Assembly (NCBI GenBank): GCA_934500855.1
Contig: CAKSUH010000124.1
Span: forward strand, 1 to 5,339
DNA length: 5,339 bases
Reading direction: 5' to 3'
From: an uncultured Eubacteriales bacterium
GTDB taxonomy: Bacteria; Bacillota; Clostridia; Oscillospirales; CAG-272
Part shown: positions 1 through 5,339 of the stretch, one piece after another
How the letters are laid out: each line of letters starts with the position of its first letter
Numbering within the stretch: position 1 is the first letter of the stretch
The notes under the pieces: generated by a model
The model's database searches: none
Told to the model about the DNA's origin: nothing
The model's input: only the letters and a program-made list of their open reading frames with translations
Translations under genes and position numbers: made by a program

Positions 1-1535
1 CGACCATGCAGCAGGAGGCTTCCAAAAAACTGGGCTTCCAGTCGCAGAAGATCATGAAGGTGGCGCAGGAACTGTACGAAGGCGTGAACCTCGGTACGGA
101 ATTCGGCGGCACGCAGGGTCTGATTACCTATATGCGTACCGACTCGCTCCGTGTTTCGGCGGACGCGCAGGAGGCGGCAAAGACCTTTATCACGGGCAAA
201 TACGGCGAGAAATACTATCCCGAGTCCCCGAGAATTTACAAGACGAAGGCGGGCGCGCAGGACGCGCACGAAGCCATCCGCCCCGCAAGAGTGGATCTGG
301 AACCCGCCAAGATCCGTAAACTGCTTTCGAACGATCAGTACAAACTCTACAAGCTGATCTGGGAGCGCTTCATTGCAAGCCAGATGGAGTCGGCAGTACT
401 GGATACGGTGTCGGTGGACTTCACCTGTGCAGGCTATGTCTTCCGCACAAGCGGCTATTCGGTTGCGTTCCCCGGCTACATGGCGGTTTATGAAGAGTCC
501 GAAGAGGATTCCGCGCGCGCGGCGGACGATGTGGCGGAGGTGAAGAACATCCGCCTGCCCGATCTTTCGGAGGGAGAGTTGATGGACGCGGACGACGCGG
601 TCCCTGCCAAGCACTTTACCGAGCCGCCCGTGCGCTACAACGATGCGTCGCTGATCAAAATGCTGGAGGAGCAGGGGCTCGGCAGACCGAGTACCTACGC
701 AACGATCATTACCACGATCCTGTCCCGCAACTATGTCAAGCGGGAGGGCAAGGCGTTTGTTCCGACTCCGCTCGGCGAGGTGACGAACAAGCTGATGAAG
801 GAGTATTTCGCGGATATCGTGGACTACGGCTTTACGGCGGAAATGGAAAACGAACTGGACGAGATCGAAGCGGGCAAAGCAACGATGCAGGCGGTTCTCG
901 GAACCTTCTGGGCGGATTTCTCCAAGGAACTGGAGCACGCCGAGGAAACCATCGGACAGAACAGCATTGAAGTCCCGCCGGAGGAGACCGATATCGTTTG
1001 CGAAAAATGCGGAAGCAAGATGGTCATCCGCAACGGGCGCTTCGGCAAGTTTGCCGCCTGCCCCAACTATCCTGCCTGCCGCAACACCAAACCGCTGACG
1101 GCTAACGGTGAGGAAAAGCCTGCGCAGGAGGAAAAGAAGGAAGCGGTTGAGACCGACATGAAGTGCGAGAAATGCGGCGCGCCGATGATCCTGCGTTCGG
1201 GCAGATACGGCAGTTTCTGGGCGTGCAGTCGGTACCCGGAATGCAAATTCACCAAGCCGCGCGTGCGTGATACCGGCGTTGCCTGCCCTTTGTGCGGCGC
1301 GAAGATCGTGACCAAATTCGGCAAGAACCACACGGTGTTTTACAGTTGCGAACGCTATCCCGAGTGCGAGTTCTCATCGTGGGATATGCCCGTGAACGAG
1401 AAGTGTCCGCAGTGCGGAAAACTGCTCTTCCGCAAGAAGGGCAAGAATCTGCTGGTCTGCCACGATAAGGCATGCGGCTACAGCTGCGAGATCCCCGAAA
1501 GCGTTGAGGCTTCGGAAGGAAAAGAGGAATTATGA
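1..1535 (+). CDS. topA: DNA topoisomerase I, type IA (5'-truncated by window edge)
   Basis: Type IA topoisomerase, which relaxes negatively supercoiled DNA by passing strands through a transient 5'-phosphotyrosine break. The reading frame is open from the first base, so the N-terminal TOPRIM part lies outside the window; judged by the position of the active tyrosine in family members, roughly 250 residues are missing. Numbering from the Met at base 6, the active-site tyrosine is Y42 in LITYMRTDS and the conserved GLGRPSTYATII block is at about 225-236. The tail carries four cysteine ribbons: C332/C335/C352/C358, C387/C390/C407/C413, C427/C430/C448/C454, and a more divergent C467/C470/C485/C490 with a further C494. 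These match the C-terminal zinc ribbons that bind single-stranded DNA in this family. The stop codon overlaps the trmFO start as ATGA, so the two are probably translationally coupled. The topA-trmFO order is common in Firmicutes. Identification is secure. Confidence 0.97.
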   Translation, partial: TMQQEASKKLGFQSQKIMKVAQELYEGVNLGTEFGGTQGLITYMRTDSLRVSADAQEAAKTFITGKYGEKYYPESPRIYKTKAGAQDAHEAIRPARVDLEPAKIRKLLSNDQYKLYKLIWERFIASQMESAVLDTVSVDFTCAGYVFRTSGYSVAFPGYMAVYEESEEDSARAADDVAEVKNIRLPDLSEGELMDADDAVPAKHFTEPPVRYNDASLIKMLEEQGLGRPSTYATIITTILSRNYVKREGKAFVPTPLGEVTNKLMKEYFADIVDYGFTAEMENELDEIEAGKATMQAVLGTFWADFSKELEHAEETIGQNSIEVPPEETDIVCEKCGSKMVIRNGRFGKFAACPNYPACRNTKPLTANGEEKPAQEEKKEAVETDMKCEKCGAPMILRSGRYGSFWACSRYPECKFTKPRVRDTGVACPLCGAKIVTKFGKNHTVFYSCERYPECEFSSWDMPVNEKCPQCGKLLFRKKGKNLLVCHDKACGYSCEIPESVEASEGKEEL

Positions 1536-2875
1536 CGCGTGAGGTGACGGTTCTCGGCGCGGGGCTTGCCGGCTGCGAGGCGGCATGGCAGGCGGTGCGC
1601 GCGGGAGCGGAAACGGTCCGTCTGGTTGAAATGAAGCCGCGGAAAATGACCCCCGCGCATCACACGGCGGAGTTTGCGGAGCTTGTCTGCTCCAATTCGC
1701 TCCGCTCGGACAGTCTCTCCAACGCGGTGGGACTGCTCAAAGAGGAACTGCGGCGGTGCGGGTCGCTCATTATGGAAGCGGCGGACGCAACGCGCGTTCC
1801 CGCAGGCTCGGCGCTGGCGGTTGACCGGGAGTTGTTTTCCCGTTATATCACCGAAAAAATCCGCGCCTGTCGGCAGATCACCGTGGAGGAACGCGAGGCG
1901 ACCGGGATTGCGCCGGACGGCGTGACCGTGATTGCAACGGGACCGCTGACCTCCGACGCGATGGCGGATTATATCGCGCAGGACCTCGGGTGCGGCAGTC
2001 TGCATTTCTTTGACGCGGCGGCGCCGATTGTGGATTTCGCGTCGGTGAACACCGATATCGCGTTCTTCGCGTCCCGCTACGGCAAAGGGGACGCGGACTA
2101 CCTCAACTGCCCGATGTCGCGCGAACAGTACGACGCGTTCTGGCAGGCGCTGACCTCTGCGGAGGAAGCGATGCTGAAAGAATTTGACCGCGAGTCGCAA
2201 AAGGAAATCAATGTGTTTGAGGGCTGTATGCCGGTTGAGGTCATGGCAAGGCGGGGGTATGATACCCTGCGCTTCGGACCGATGAAGCCCGTGGGGCTTC
2301 CCGACCCGCGCACGGGAAAAGACGCATATGCGGTGGTTCAGCTCCGCAAGGAGAACGAAGCGGGAACCATGTTCAATCTGGTCGGCTTTCAGACCCACCT
2401 GACCTTTCCCGAACAGCGGCGGGTGTTCCGCATGATCCCGGGGCTGGAGAACGCGGAGTTCCTGCGTTACGGTGTGATGCACCGCAACACCTACCTCAAC
2501 TCTCCGGGGCTTCTGACCCCGACCTATGCGATGGCAAACCGCCCCGATGTCTTTTTTGCGGGGCAGATGACCGGCGTTGAAGGCTATGTCGAATCGGCGG
2601 GGAGCGGTCTGGTCGCGGGAATCAATGCGGCGCGGCGCGCTTGCCTTGAACCGGAACTGGTGTTCCCCGAGGAAACGATGCTTGGCGCGATGGCGGCATA
2701 TGTCAGCCGCGGCGGAATCGGAAAATTCGTTCCGATGAATGCGAACTTTGGAATTGTCAGACCGCTTGACGCTCGGGTCAGGGGCGGCAAGGCGGCAAGA
2801 AACGAGAAACTGGCGGAGCGGGCGCTGGACGCGCTTGCTTCGGTGTGCCGGACGGCTGAACCGTCGAACGGCTAA
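1532..2875 (+). CDS. trmFO: Methylenetetrahydrofolate--tRNA-(uracil-5-)-methyltransferase TrmFO
   Basis: Flavoprotein that makes 5-methyluridine at position 54 of the tRNA T-loop, using methylenetetrahydrofolate as carbon donor and FAD/NAD(P)H as reductant, in place of the SAM-dependent TrmA. The 447-residue product is close to the usual ~435-450. An N-terminal FAD-binding Rossmann motif GAGLAGCE is at 9-16. The family block CSNSLRSDSLSNAVGLLKEE starts at C53, and a second conserved cysteine, C232, sits in FEGCMPVE; these correspond to the two catalytic cysteines known in the B. subtilis enzyme (C53 and C226). A C-terminal FAD-contacting stretch FFAGQMTGVEGYVESA is at about 341-356, followed by GLVAGINAAR. 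The ATG overlaps the topA stop by four bases. Purine-rich AGAGGA at 1523-1528 lies just upstream, and AAGGA at 1516-1520 offers more normal spacing. Complete and intact. The old name is gid. Confidence 0.97.
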   Translation: MTREVTVLGAGLAGCEAAWQAVRAGAETVRLVEMKPRKMTPAHHTAEFAELVCSNSLRSDSLSNAVGLLKEELRRCGSLIMEAADATRVPAGSALAVDRELFSRYITEKIRACRQITVEEREATGIAPDGVTVIATGPLTSDAMADYIAQDLGCGSLHFFDAAAPIVDFASVNTDIAFFASRYGKGDADYLNCPMSREQYDAFWQALTSAEEAMLKEFDRESQKEINVFEGCMPVEVMARRGYDTLRFGPMKPVGLPDPRTGKDAYAVVQLRKENEAGTMFNLVGFQTHLTFPEQRRVFRMIPGLENAEFLRYGVMHRNTYLNSPGLLTPTYAMANRPDVFFAGQMTGVEGYVESAGSGLVAGINAARRACLEPELVFPEETMLGAMAAYVSRGGIGKFVPMNANFGIVRPLDARVRGGKAARNEKLAERALDALASVCRTAEPSNG

Positions 2876-2894
2876 TATAAAAAGGACCTAACCT

Positions 2895-3929
2895 ATGAGA
2901 ATTATTGTGGATGTAATGGGCGGGGATAACTGCCCGGAAGCCGCTGTCAGAGGCGTTTGCATGGCTGCGGCACAGTGGCATGCGACCTATATCATGGTCG
3001 GCGACCGTCGGCAGATCGAGCAGATTGCGGCGGATGAGGGACTGGATATCCGGCGCATGGATATCGTGCATACCGAGTCGTATATGACCATGGAGGATGA
3101 CCCGTTGTCGGTGGTCCGCGCCAAGAGCGACAGCTCGATGGCGGTCGGACTGCGGATGCTGGCGGAGGGAAAGGGCGACGCGTTCGTTTCCTCGGGCAAT
3201 ACGGGCGCACTTTTCACGGGGGCTACGCTGATTGTCCGTAAGGTCAAAGGCGTTCTGCGTGCCGGAATCGGAACGGTCCTGCCGTTCCAGAACCCCGTTC
3301 TGCTTCTGGATACGGGCGCGAATGTGACGGTCACTCCCGAAAATCTGGAGCAGTTCGGCTCGATGGGCTCGGCTTATATGCGGAAGATGTTCGGGATCGA
3401 GCGCCCGCGTGTGGGACTTCTCAACAACGGGACCGAATCCTGCAAGGGGACCGAGCTGCAGCAAACGGCATATCGGCTGCTCTCGGAGGACAAGGATATC
3501 AACTTTGTCGGCAATGTGGAAGCGGGGACTGCGCCGTTTGATGTCTGCGATGTGCTGGTTGCGGACGGGTTTACGGGGAATATTTATCTCAAGAGCGTAG
3601 AAGGCGTTGGAAAATTCCTGCTCAAGCGCCTCAAGGGTGTTTTCATGAGTTCCACTCCCGCAAAGCTGGCGGCGTTGACTCTGAAAAAACAGCTGACCGA
3701 AATGAAGAAGGAATATGACCCATCCGAGCGCGGCGGCGCGCCGATTCTGGGAATTTCCAAGCCGGTTATCAAGGCGCACGGCTCGTCCGATGACCGCGCC
3801 ATCATGAACGCAATCCGTCAGGCGATGGATTACAAGCATTCCGAGGCAATTTATGACCTTGCCGACAGTGCCCGCGCCTTCGCCGAGCGCAAGCGCGCCG
3901 AACGGGAAAAGCAAAAGACAGAGGAGTAA
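2895..3929 (+). CDS. plsX: Phosphate acyltransferase PlsX
   Basis: PlsX converts acyl-ACP and phosphate to acyl-phosphate, the donor used by the membrane acyltransferase PlsY in the first step of phosphatidic acid synthesis. It is a soluble protein that works at the membrane surface. The 344-residue product is near the typical ~330-340. Visible family blocks are VDVMGGDNCPE (5-15), the SSGNTGA loop (99-105), LLDTGANV (137-144), LLNNGTESCKGTE (175-187), FVGNVE (204-209), VADGFTGNIYLKS (222-234) and GGAPILGISKPVIKAHGSS (280-298). The last ~20 residues are highly charged (ERKRAEREKQKTEE) and probably a disordered tail. AAGGA at 2882-2886 stands 8 bases before the ATG and supports this start. The gene follows trmFO after 19 bases, consistent with one transcript. 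In many Firmicutes acpP lies directly downstream; here a large palindrome takes that place. Confidence 0.97.
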   Translation: MRIIVDVMGGDNCPEAAVRGVCMAAAQWHATYIMVGDRRQIEQIAADEGLDIRRMDIVHTESYMTMEDDPLSVVRAKSDSSMAVGLRMLAEGKGDAFVSSGNTGALFTGATLIVRKVKGVLRAGIGTVLPFQNPVLLLDTGANVTVTPENLEQFGSMGSAYMRKMFGIERPRVGLLNNGTESCKGTELQQTAYRLLSEDKDINFVGNVEAGTAPFDVCDVLVADGFTGNIYLKSVEGVGKFLLKRLKGVFMSSTPAKLAALTLKKQLTEMKKEYDPSERGGAPILGISKPVIKAHGSSDDRAIMNAIRQAMDYKHSEAIYDLADSARAFAERKRAEREKQKTEE

Positions 3930-3940
3930 GGACGAAGACC

Positions 3941-3955
3941 TTGGGCGTTGCCCAA
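3941..3955. repeat. Small hairpin inside left terminal arm
   Basis: TTGGGC-GTT-GCCCAA forms a perfect 6-base-pair stem with a 3-base loop. It lies inside the left terminal arm of the large inverted repeat and is the partner of the hairpin at 4138-4152. It differs from that partner at positions 3942 and 3954, which pair with each other within this hairpin (T-A here, C-G in the partner). Confidence 0.8.
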
Positions 3956-3960
3956 ACCCA

Positions 3961-3994
3961 CTCAGGAAACTTTTTTGGAAAAAAGTTTCCTGAG
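3961..3994. repeat. Perfect 16-bp hairpin, left module
   Basis: CTCAGGAAACTTTTTT, a GG centre, then the exact reverse complement of the first 16 bases. The T-run is inside the stem and is paired with the A-run, so this is not an ordinary intrinsic terminator: the sequence after the stem (GACCTTC) has no T-tract. Partial termination or 3'-end protection of the plsX transcript remains possible. The first five bases, CTCAG, are also the inner end of the left terminal arm, so this hairpin and the long terminal stem compete for them. Confidence 0.85.
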
Positions 3995-4005
3995 GACCTT
4001 CAAAA

Positions 4006-4093
4006 AACTTCAACGCATAAGGGAATGTGCGAACAAGGCGCGTTGAGGCTTTGAAGGGATGGTGATTCGCACATTCCCTTATGCGTTGAAGTT
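4006..4093. repeat. Central perfect 28-bp stem with 32-base loop
   Basis: The arm at 4006-4033 is the exact reverse complement of 4066-4093, with no mismatch over 28 pairs. The loop 4034-4065 holds a weak internal hairpin, CAAGGC (4034-4039) with GCTTTG (4048-4053), including one G-T pair. A 28-pair duplex is more than two helical turns, long enough for bacterial RNase III to bind and cut if transcribed. Confidence 0.88.
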
Positions 4094-4102
4094 CTTGGAG
4101 TT

Positions 4103-4132
4103 CTCAGAACCTTCTTTCAAGAAGGTTCTGAG
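4103..4132. repeat. Perfect 14-bp hairpin, right module
   Basis: CTCAGAACCTTCTT, a TC centre, then the exact reverse complement. It occupies the mirror position of the hairpin at 3961-3994 and shares its CTCAG/CTGAG base, but the rest of the stem is a different sequence and two pairs shorter. No T-tract follows (TGGGTTC), so a normal intrinsic terminator is unlikely. Confidence 0.85.
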
Positions 4133-4137
4133 TGGGT

Positions 4138-4152
4138 TCGGGCAACGCCCGA
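4138..4152. repeat. Small hairpin inside right terminal arm
   Basis: TCGGGC-AAC-GCCCGA forms a perfect 6-base-pair stem with a 3-base loop, inside the right terminal arm. Compared with the inverted copy at 3941-3955, a T-A pair has become C-G (positions 4139 and 4151), which keeps this local stem intact while weakening the long arm-to-arm pairing. Confidence 0.8.
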
Positions 4153-4175
4153 GGTCTTAAGTTCAGCACTTTAGA

Positions 4176-4182
4176 AAGGAGG
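4176..4182 (+). promoter_or_regulatory. Strong Shine-Dalgarno for rnc
   Basis: AAGGAGG is a near-ideal match to the end of 16S rRNA. It lies 7 bases before the in-frame ACG at 4190, which is normal spacing, but 16 bases before the first standard in-frame start, TTG at 4199, which is unusually long. An in-frame TAG at 4172-4174 excludes starts farther upstream. The site therefore bears directly on which codon begins RNase III. Confidence 0.8.
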
Positions 4183-4198
4183 AGCGGTTACGGATACC

Positions 4199-4894
4199 TT
4201 GCAGTTACAGGAAAAAATCGGATATCGGTTTCGCGACCCGGATTTGCTGTTGCGGGCGGTGACGCATTCCTCTTATGCCAACGAAACGGGCGCGAGAAAC
4301 CACCATCTGCTTTCCAATGAAAGACTGGAATTTCTCGGGGACGCGGTGCTGTCGGTTCTGACCGGAGAATACCTCTATAACCGCTTTCCGAACGGGAGCG
4401 AGGGGGATCTGACGAGAATCCGCGCGGCGGCGGTCTGCGAGAGTGCGCTGGTTTCCTATGCCGGGAAGATCGGATTGCAGGAATACCTCAGACTTGGGCG
4501 CGGCGTGCTCAACAGCGGCGGTGCGAACAATCCCGCTCTGCTTGCCGATGCGTTTGAAGCCCTGCTGGCGGCGATCTATCTGGACGCGGGCGAGAACGGA
4601 CTGACCCGCGTGCGGGAATTTCTGCTTCCGTTCATTCAGTGGACGGTGGACACGCTTCCTCCGGGGGGCGGAACCGATCCGAAAACCGCTCTCCTGCGCT
4701 TTTTGCAGATGGACGGACCGCAACGGCTCGAATACCGCGTGGTCAGCGAAACGGGACCCGACCATGACAAGCGTTTTGAAGTGGAGCTGTATCTTGACTC
4801 CAACCGCATCGGGCGGGGGAGCGGGTCATCCAAGCGATCGGCGGAACAGCGCGCCGCCGCAGACGCTCTGAAGCTGTTCGGCGTGGAATGCTGA
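4199..4894 (+). CDS. rnc: Ribonuclease III (start uncertain: TTG 4199 or ACG 4190)
   Basis: RNase III cuts double-stranded RNA; it processes rRNA precursors and controls selected mRNAs, acting as a dimer with Mg2+. Numbering from the TTG at 4199 (231 residues), the endonuclease signature NERLEFLGDAVL is at 40-51, with E41, E44 and D48 in the positions of metal and catalytic residues; the second acidic cluster is D117 and E120 in ADAFEALLAAIYLDAG. The C-terminal double-stranded RNA-binding domain spans about 160-228, starting at DPKTALLRFLQ and ending in the typical SSKRSAEQRAAADAL helix. All catalytic acids are present. The strong Shine-Dalgarno at 4176-4182 is 16 bases from the TTG but 7 bases from an in-frame ACG that would add three residues (initiator Met, then Asp-Thr), so the true start may be 4190. 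The stop overlaps the next gene by 7 bases. The family is certain; the start is not. Confidence 0.96.
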   Translation: MQLQEKIGYRFRDPDLLLRAVTHSSYANETGARNHHLLSNERLEFLGDAVLSVLTGEYLYNRFPNGSEGDLTRIRAAAVCESALVSYAGKIGLQEYLRLGRGVLNSGGANNPALLADAFEALLAAIYLDAGENGLTRVREFLLPFIQWTVDTLPPGGGTDPKTALLRFLQMDGPQRLEYRVVSETGPDHDKRFEVELYLDSNRIGRGSGSSKRSAEQRAAADALKLFGVEC

Positions 4895-5339
4895 CCGCTT
4901 CTGCCCGCAGGCATCGGAATATCCCGATTTTCATTCCCCATCTCGGATGTCCGCACGCGTGCGTATTCTGCAACCAGAGGACCATTTCCGGATGCACGGA
5001 ATTCGATGAAGCAACGGTCCCCGACCGGATTCGCGAGGCGCTTGCGACGGTTCCGCAGGACTGCGATTGCGAGATTGCCTTTTTCGGCGGGTCCTTTACG
5101 GGCATCGACCGCGGGCTGATGTGCCGCCTGCTGGAAACGGCAACGGAATTTGTGCGGAGCGGGCGGGTGTCGTCCGTCCGGCTTTCGACCAGACCCGATT
5201 TCATCGACCGCGAGGTGTTGGAGATTCTGTCCCGCTACCCCGTGCGGACGGTGGAACTGGGGATTCAGAGCACCTCCGACGCGGTTCTCGCGGCATCCGG
5301 ACGGGGACATACCGCCGCCGATTCCGAACGCGCCTGTCG
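4888..5339 (+). CDS. Radical SAM protein, Elp3-like (3'-truncated by window edge)
   Basis: The reading frame from ATG at 4888 stays open to the window end, giving 150 full codons. The start MLTASARRHRNIPIFIPHLG leads into CPHACVFC, with C21, C25 and C28 forming the CxxxCxxC site that binds the 4Fe-4S cluster and S-adenosylmethionine. FFGGSFTGI (65-73) corresponds to the glycine-rich SAM-contacting motif, and VELGIQS (122-128) is typical of the Elp3/HemN/MiaB-type subgroup. This ATG is the only in-frame standard start near the cysteine motif that preserves a normal N-terminal strand. It overlaps the end of rnc by 7 bases in another frame, with only weak Shine-Dalgarno character upstream, which suggests translational coupling. 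Proteins of this type are often found next to rnc in Clostridia and resemble the radical SAM half of Elp3. Whether an acetyltransferase domain follows cannot be seen. The reaction and substrate are unknown to me. Confidence 0.9.
   Translation, partial: MLTASARRHRNIPIFIPHLGCPHACVFCNQRTISGCTEFDEATVPDRIREALATVPQDCDCEIAFFGGSFTGIDRGLMCRLLETATEFVRSGRVSSVRLSTRPDFIDREVLEILSRYPVRTVELGIQSTSDAVLAASGRGHTAADSERAC

Larger units (their letters stand above)
3935..4158. repeat. 224-base nested inverted repeat filling the plsX-rnc gap
   Basis: The two ends, 3935-3965 and 4128-4158, are inverted copies matching at 29 of 31 positions. Inside them are, in order: a perfect hairpin at 3961-3994, a left arm at 4006-4033, a 32-base loop, the matching right arm at 4066-4093 (28 of 28 pairs), and another perfect hairpin at 4103-4132. 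The pattern starts 5 bases after the plsX stop and ends 17 bases before the rnc Shine-Dalgarno. No open reading frame, transposase or clear target-site duplication accompanies it. Two readings fit: a MITE-like or REP-like dispersed palindrome that settled between the genes, or a structured leader RNA for rnc. The outer arms and the two local hairpins share bases, so an RNA could fold as one long rod or as a row of separate hairpins. The structure is seen directly; its role is not known. Confidence 0.9.

Noticed and set aside
1478..2482. Long minus-strand open frame (334 codons) opposite trmFO
   Set aside because: Fully covered by intact trmFO with conserved catalytic cysteines; the predicted peptide is Arg/His-rich and resembles no protein family I know.
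3961..3994. Intrinsic terminator after plsX
   Set aside because: The hairpin is perfect, but its T-run is inside the stem and no T-tract follows it on the + strand; a standard terminator call is not supported.
2778..4013. Long minus-strand open frame (411 codons) opposite plsX
   Set aside because: It lies antisense to the well-supported plsX, has a composition rich in Arg, His and Gln with no recognisable domain, and would begin inside the palindrome. Long antisense frames are expected in GC-rich coding DNA.
3993..4033. Minus-strand terminator formed by the 28-bp stem and the following T-run (A-run at 4002-4007 on the + strand)
   Set aside because: The geometry is suggestive, but no minus-strand gene is present for it to terminate, so it is probably incidental to the palindrome.
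3930..4160. Insertion sequence or CRISPR-type repeat array
   Set aside because: There is no transposase, no clear target-site duplication, and no series of direct repeats with spacers; the symmetry is purely inverted.
4094..4175. Promoter for rnc within or after the palindrome
   Set aside because: I found no pair of -35 and -10 boxes with acceptable spacing; weak matches such as ACTTTA near 4168 are not convincing.
4132..4320. Short + strand frame starting at GTG inside the right arm of the palindrome
   Set aside because: It overlaps rnc in another frame, has no Shine-Dalgarno, and its peptide shows no family features.
4636..5310. Minus-strand open frames opposite the end of rnc and the radical SAM gene
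   Set aside because: The + strand frames carry the double-stranded RNA-binding domain and the CxxxCxxC motif; the antisense frames show no motif.

Overview
The window is one strand of a tightly packed housekeeping locus from a fairly GC-rich bacterium. Gene content and protein style point to a low-oxygen Firmicute of the class Clostridia, perhaps an Oscillospiraceae/Ruminococcaceae-type gut organism. The clues are topA directly followed by trmFO, plsX close to rnc, a Gram-positive style TopA tail with several zinc ribbons, and an Elp3-like radical SAM gene right after rnc. The placement is inference; no rRNA or other phylogenetic marker is present.

Layout, all on the + strand: the C-terminal two thirds of topA (1-1535, cut by the window start); trmFO (1532-2875, ATGA overlap with topA); plsX (2895-3929, 19-base gap); a non-coding stretch (3930-4189) filled almost entirely by a 224-base nested inverted repeat (3935-4158); rnc (4199-4894, or from a possible ACG start at 4190); and the first 150 codons of a radical SAM gene (4888-5339, overlapping the end of rnc and cut by the window end). 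The spacings suggest one or two co-directional transcription units. No tRNA, rRNA, CRISPR array, insertion sequence with a transposase, or convincing promoter is visible.

The genes cover core information and membrane functions: relaxation of negative supercoils (TopA), folate-dependent m5U54 methylation of tRNA (TrmFO), the acyl-phosphate step of phospholipid synthesis (PlsX), and double-stranded RNA processing (RNase III). The radical SAM protein has no function I can assign from sequence alone.

The part most worth a second look is the plsX-rnc gap. Many Firmicutes carry acpP there; here there is no acpP. The gap instead holds a layered palindrome: ~31-base terminal arms, two different perfect hairpins just inside them, and a perfect 28-base-pair central stem. 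The two terminal arms differ at two positions, and both changes preserve a small hairpin inside each arm. The element ends 17 bases before the Shine-Dalgarno of rnc, so the transcript would offer a long RNA duplex just upstream of the gene for the enzyme that cuts such duplexes. The start codon of rnc is also unclear: the strong Shine-Dalgarno is well placed for an ACG, not for the nearest standard start, TTG.
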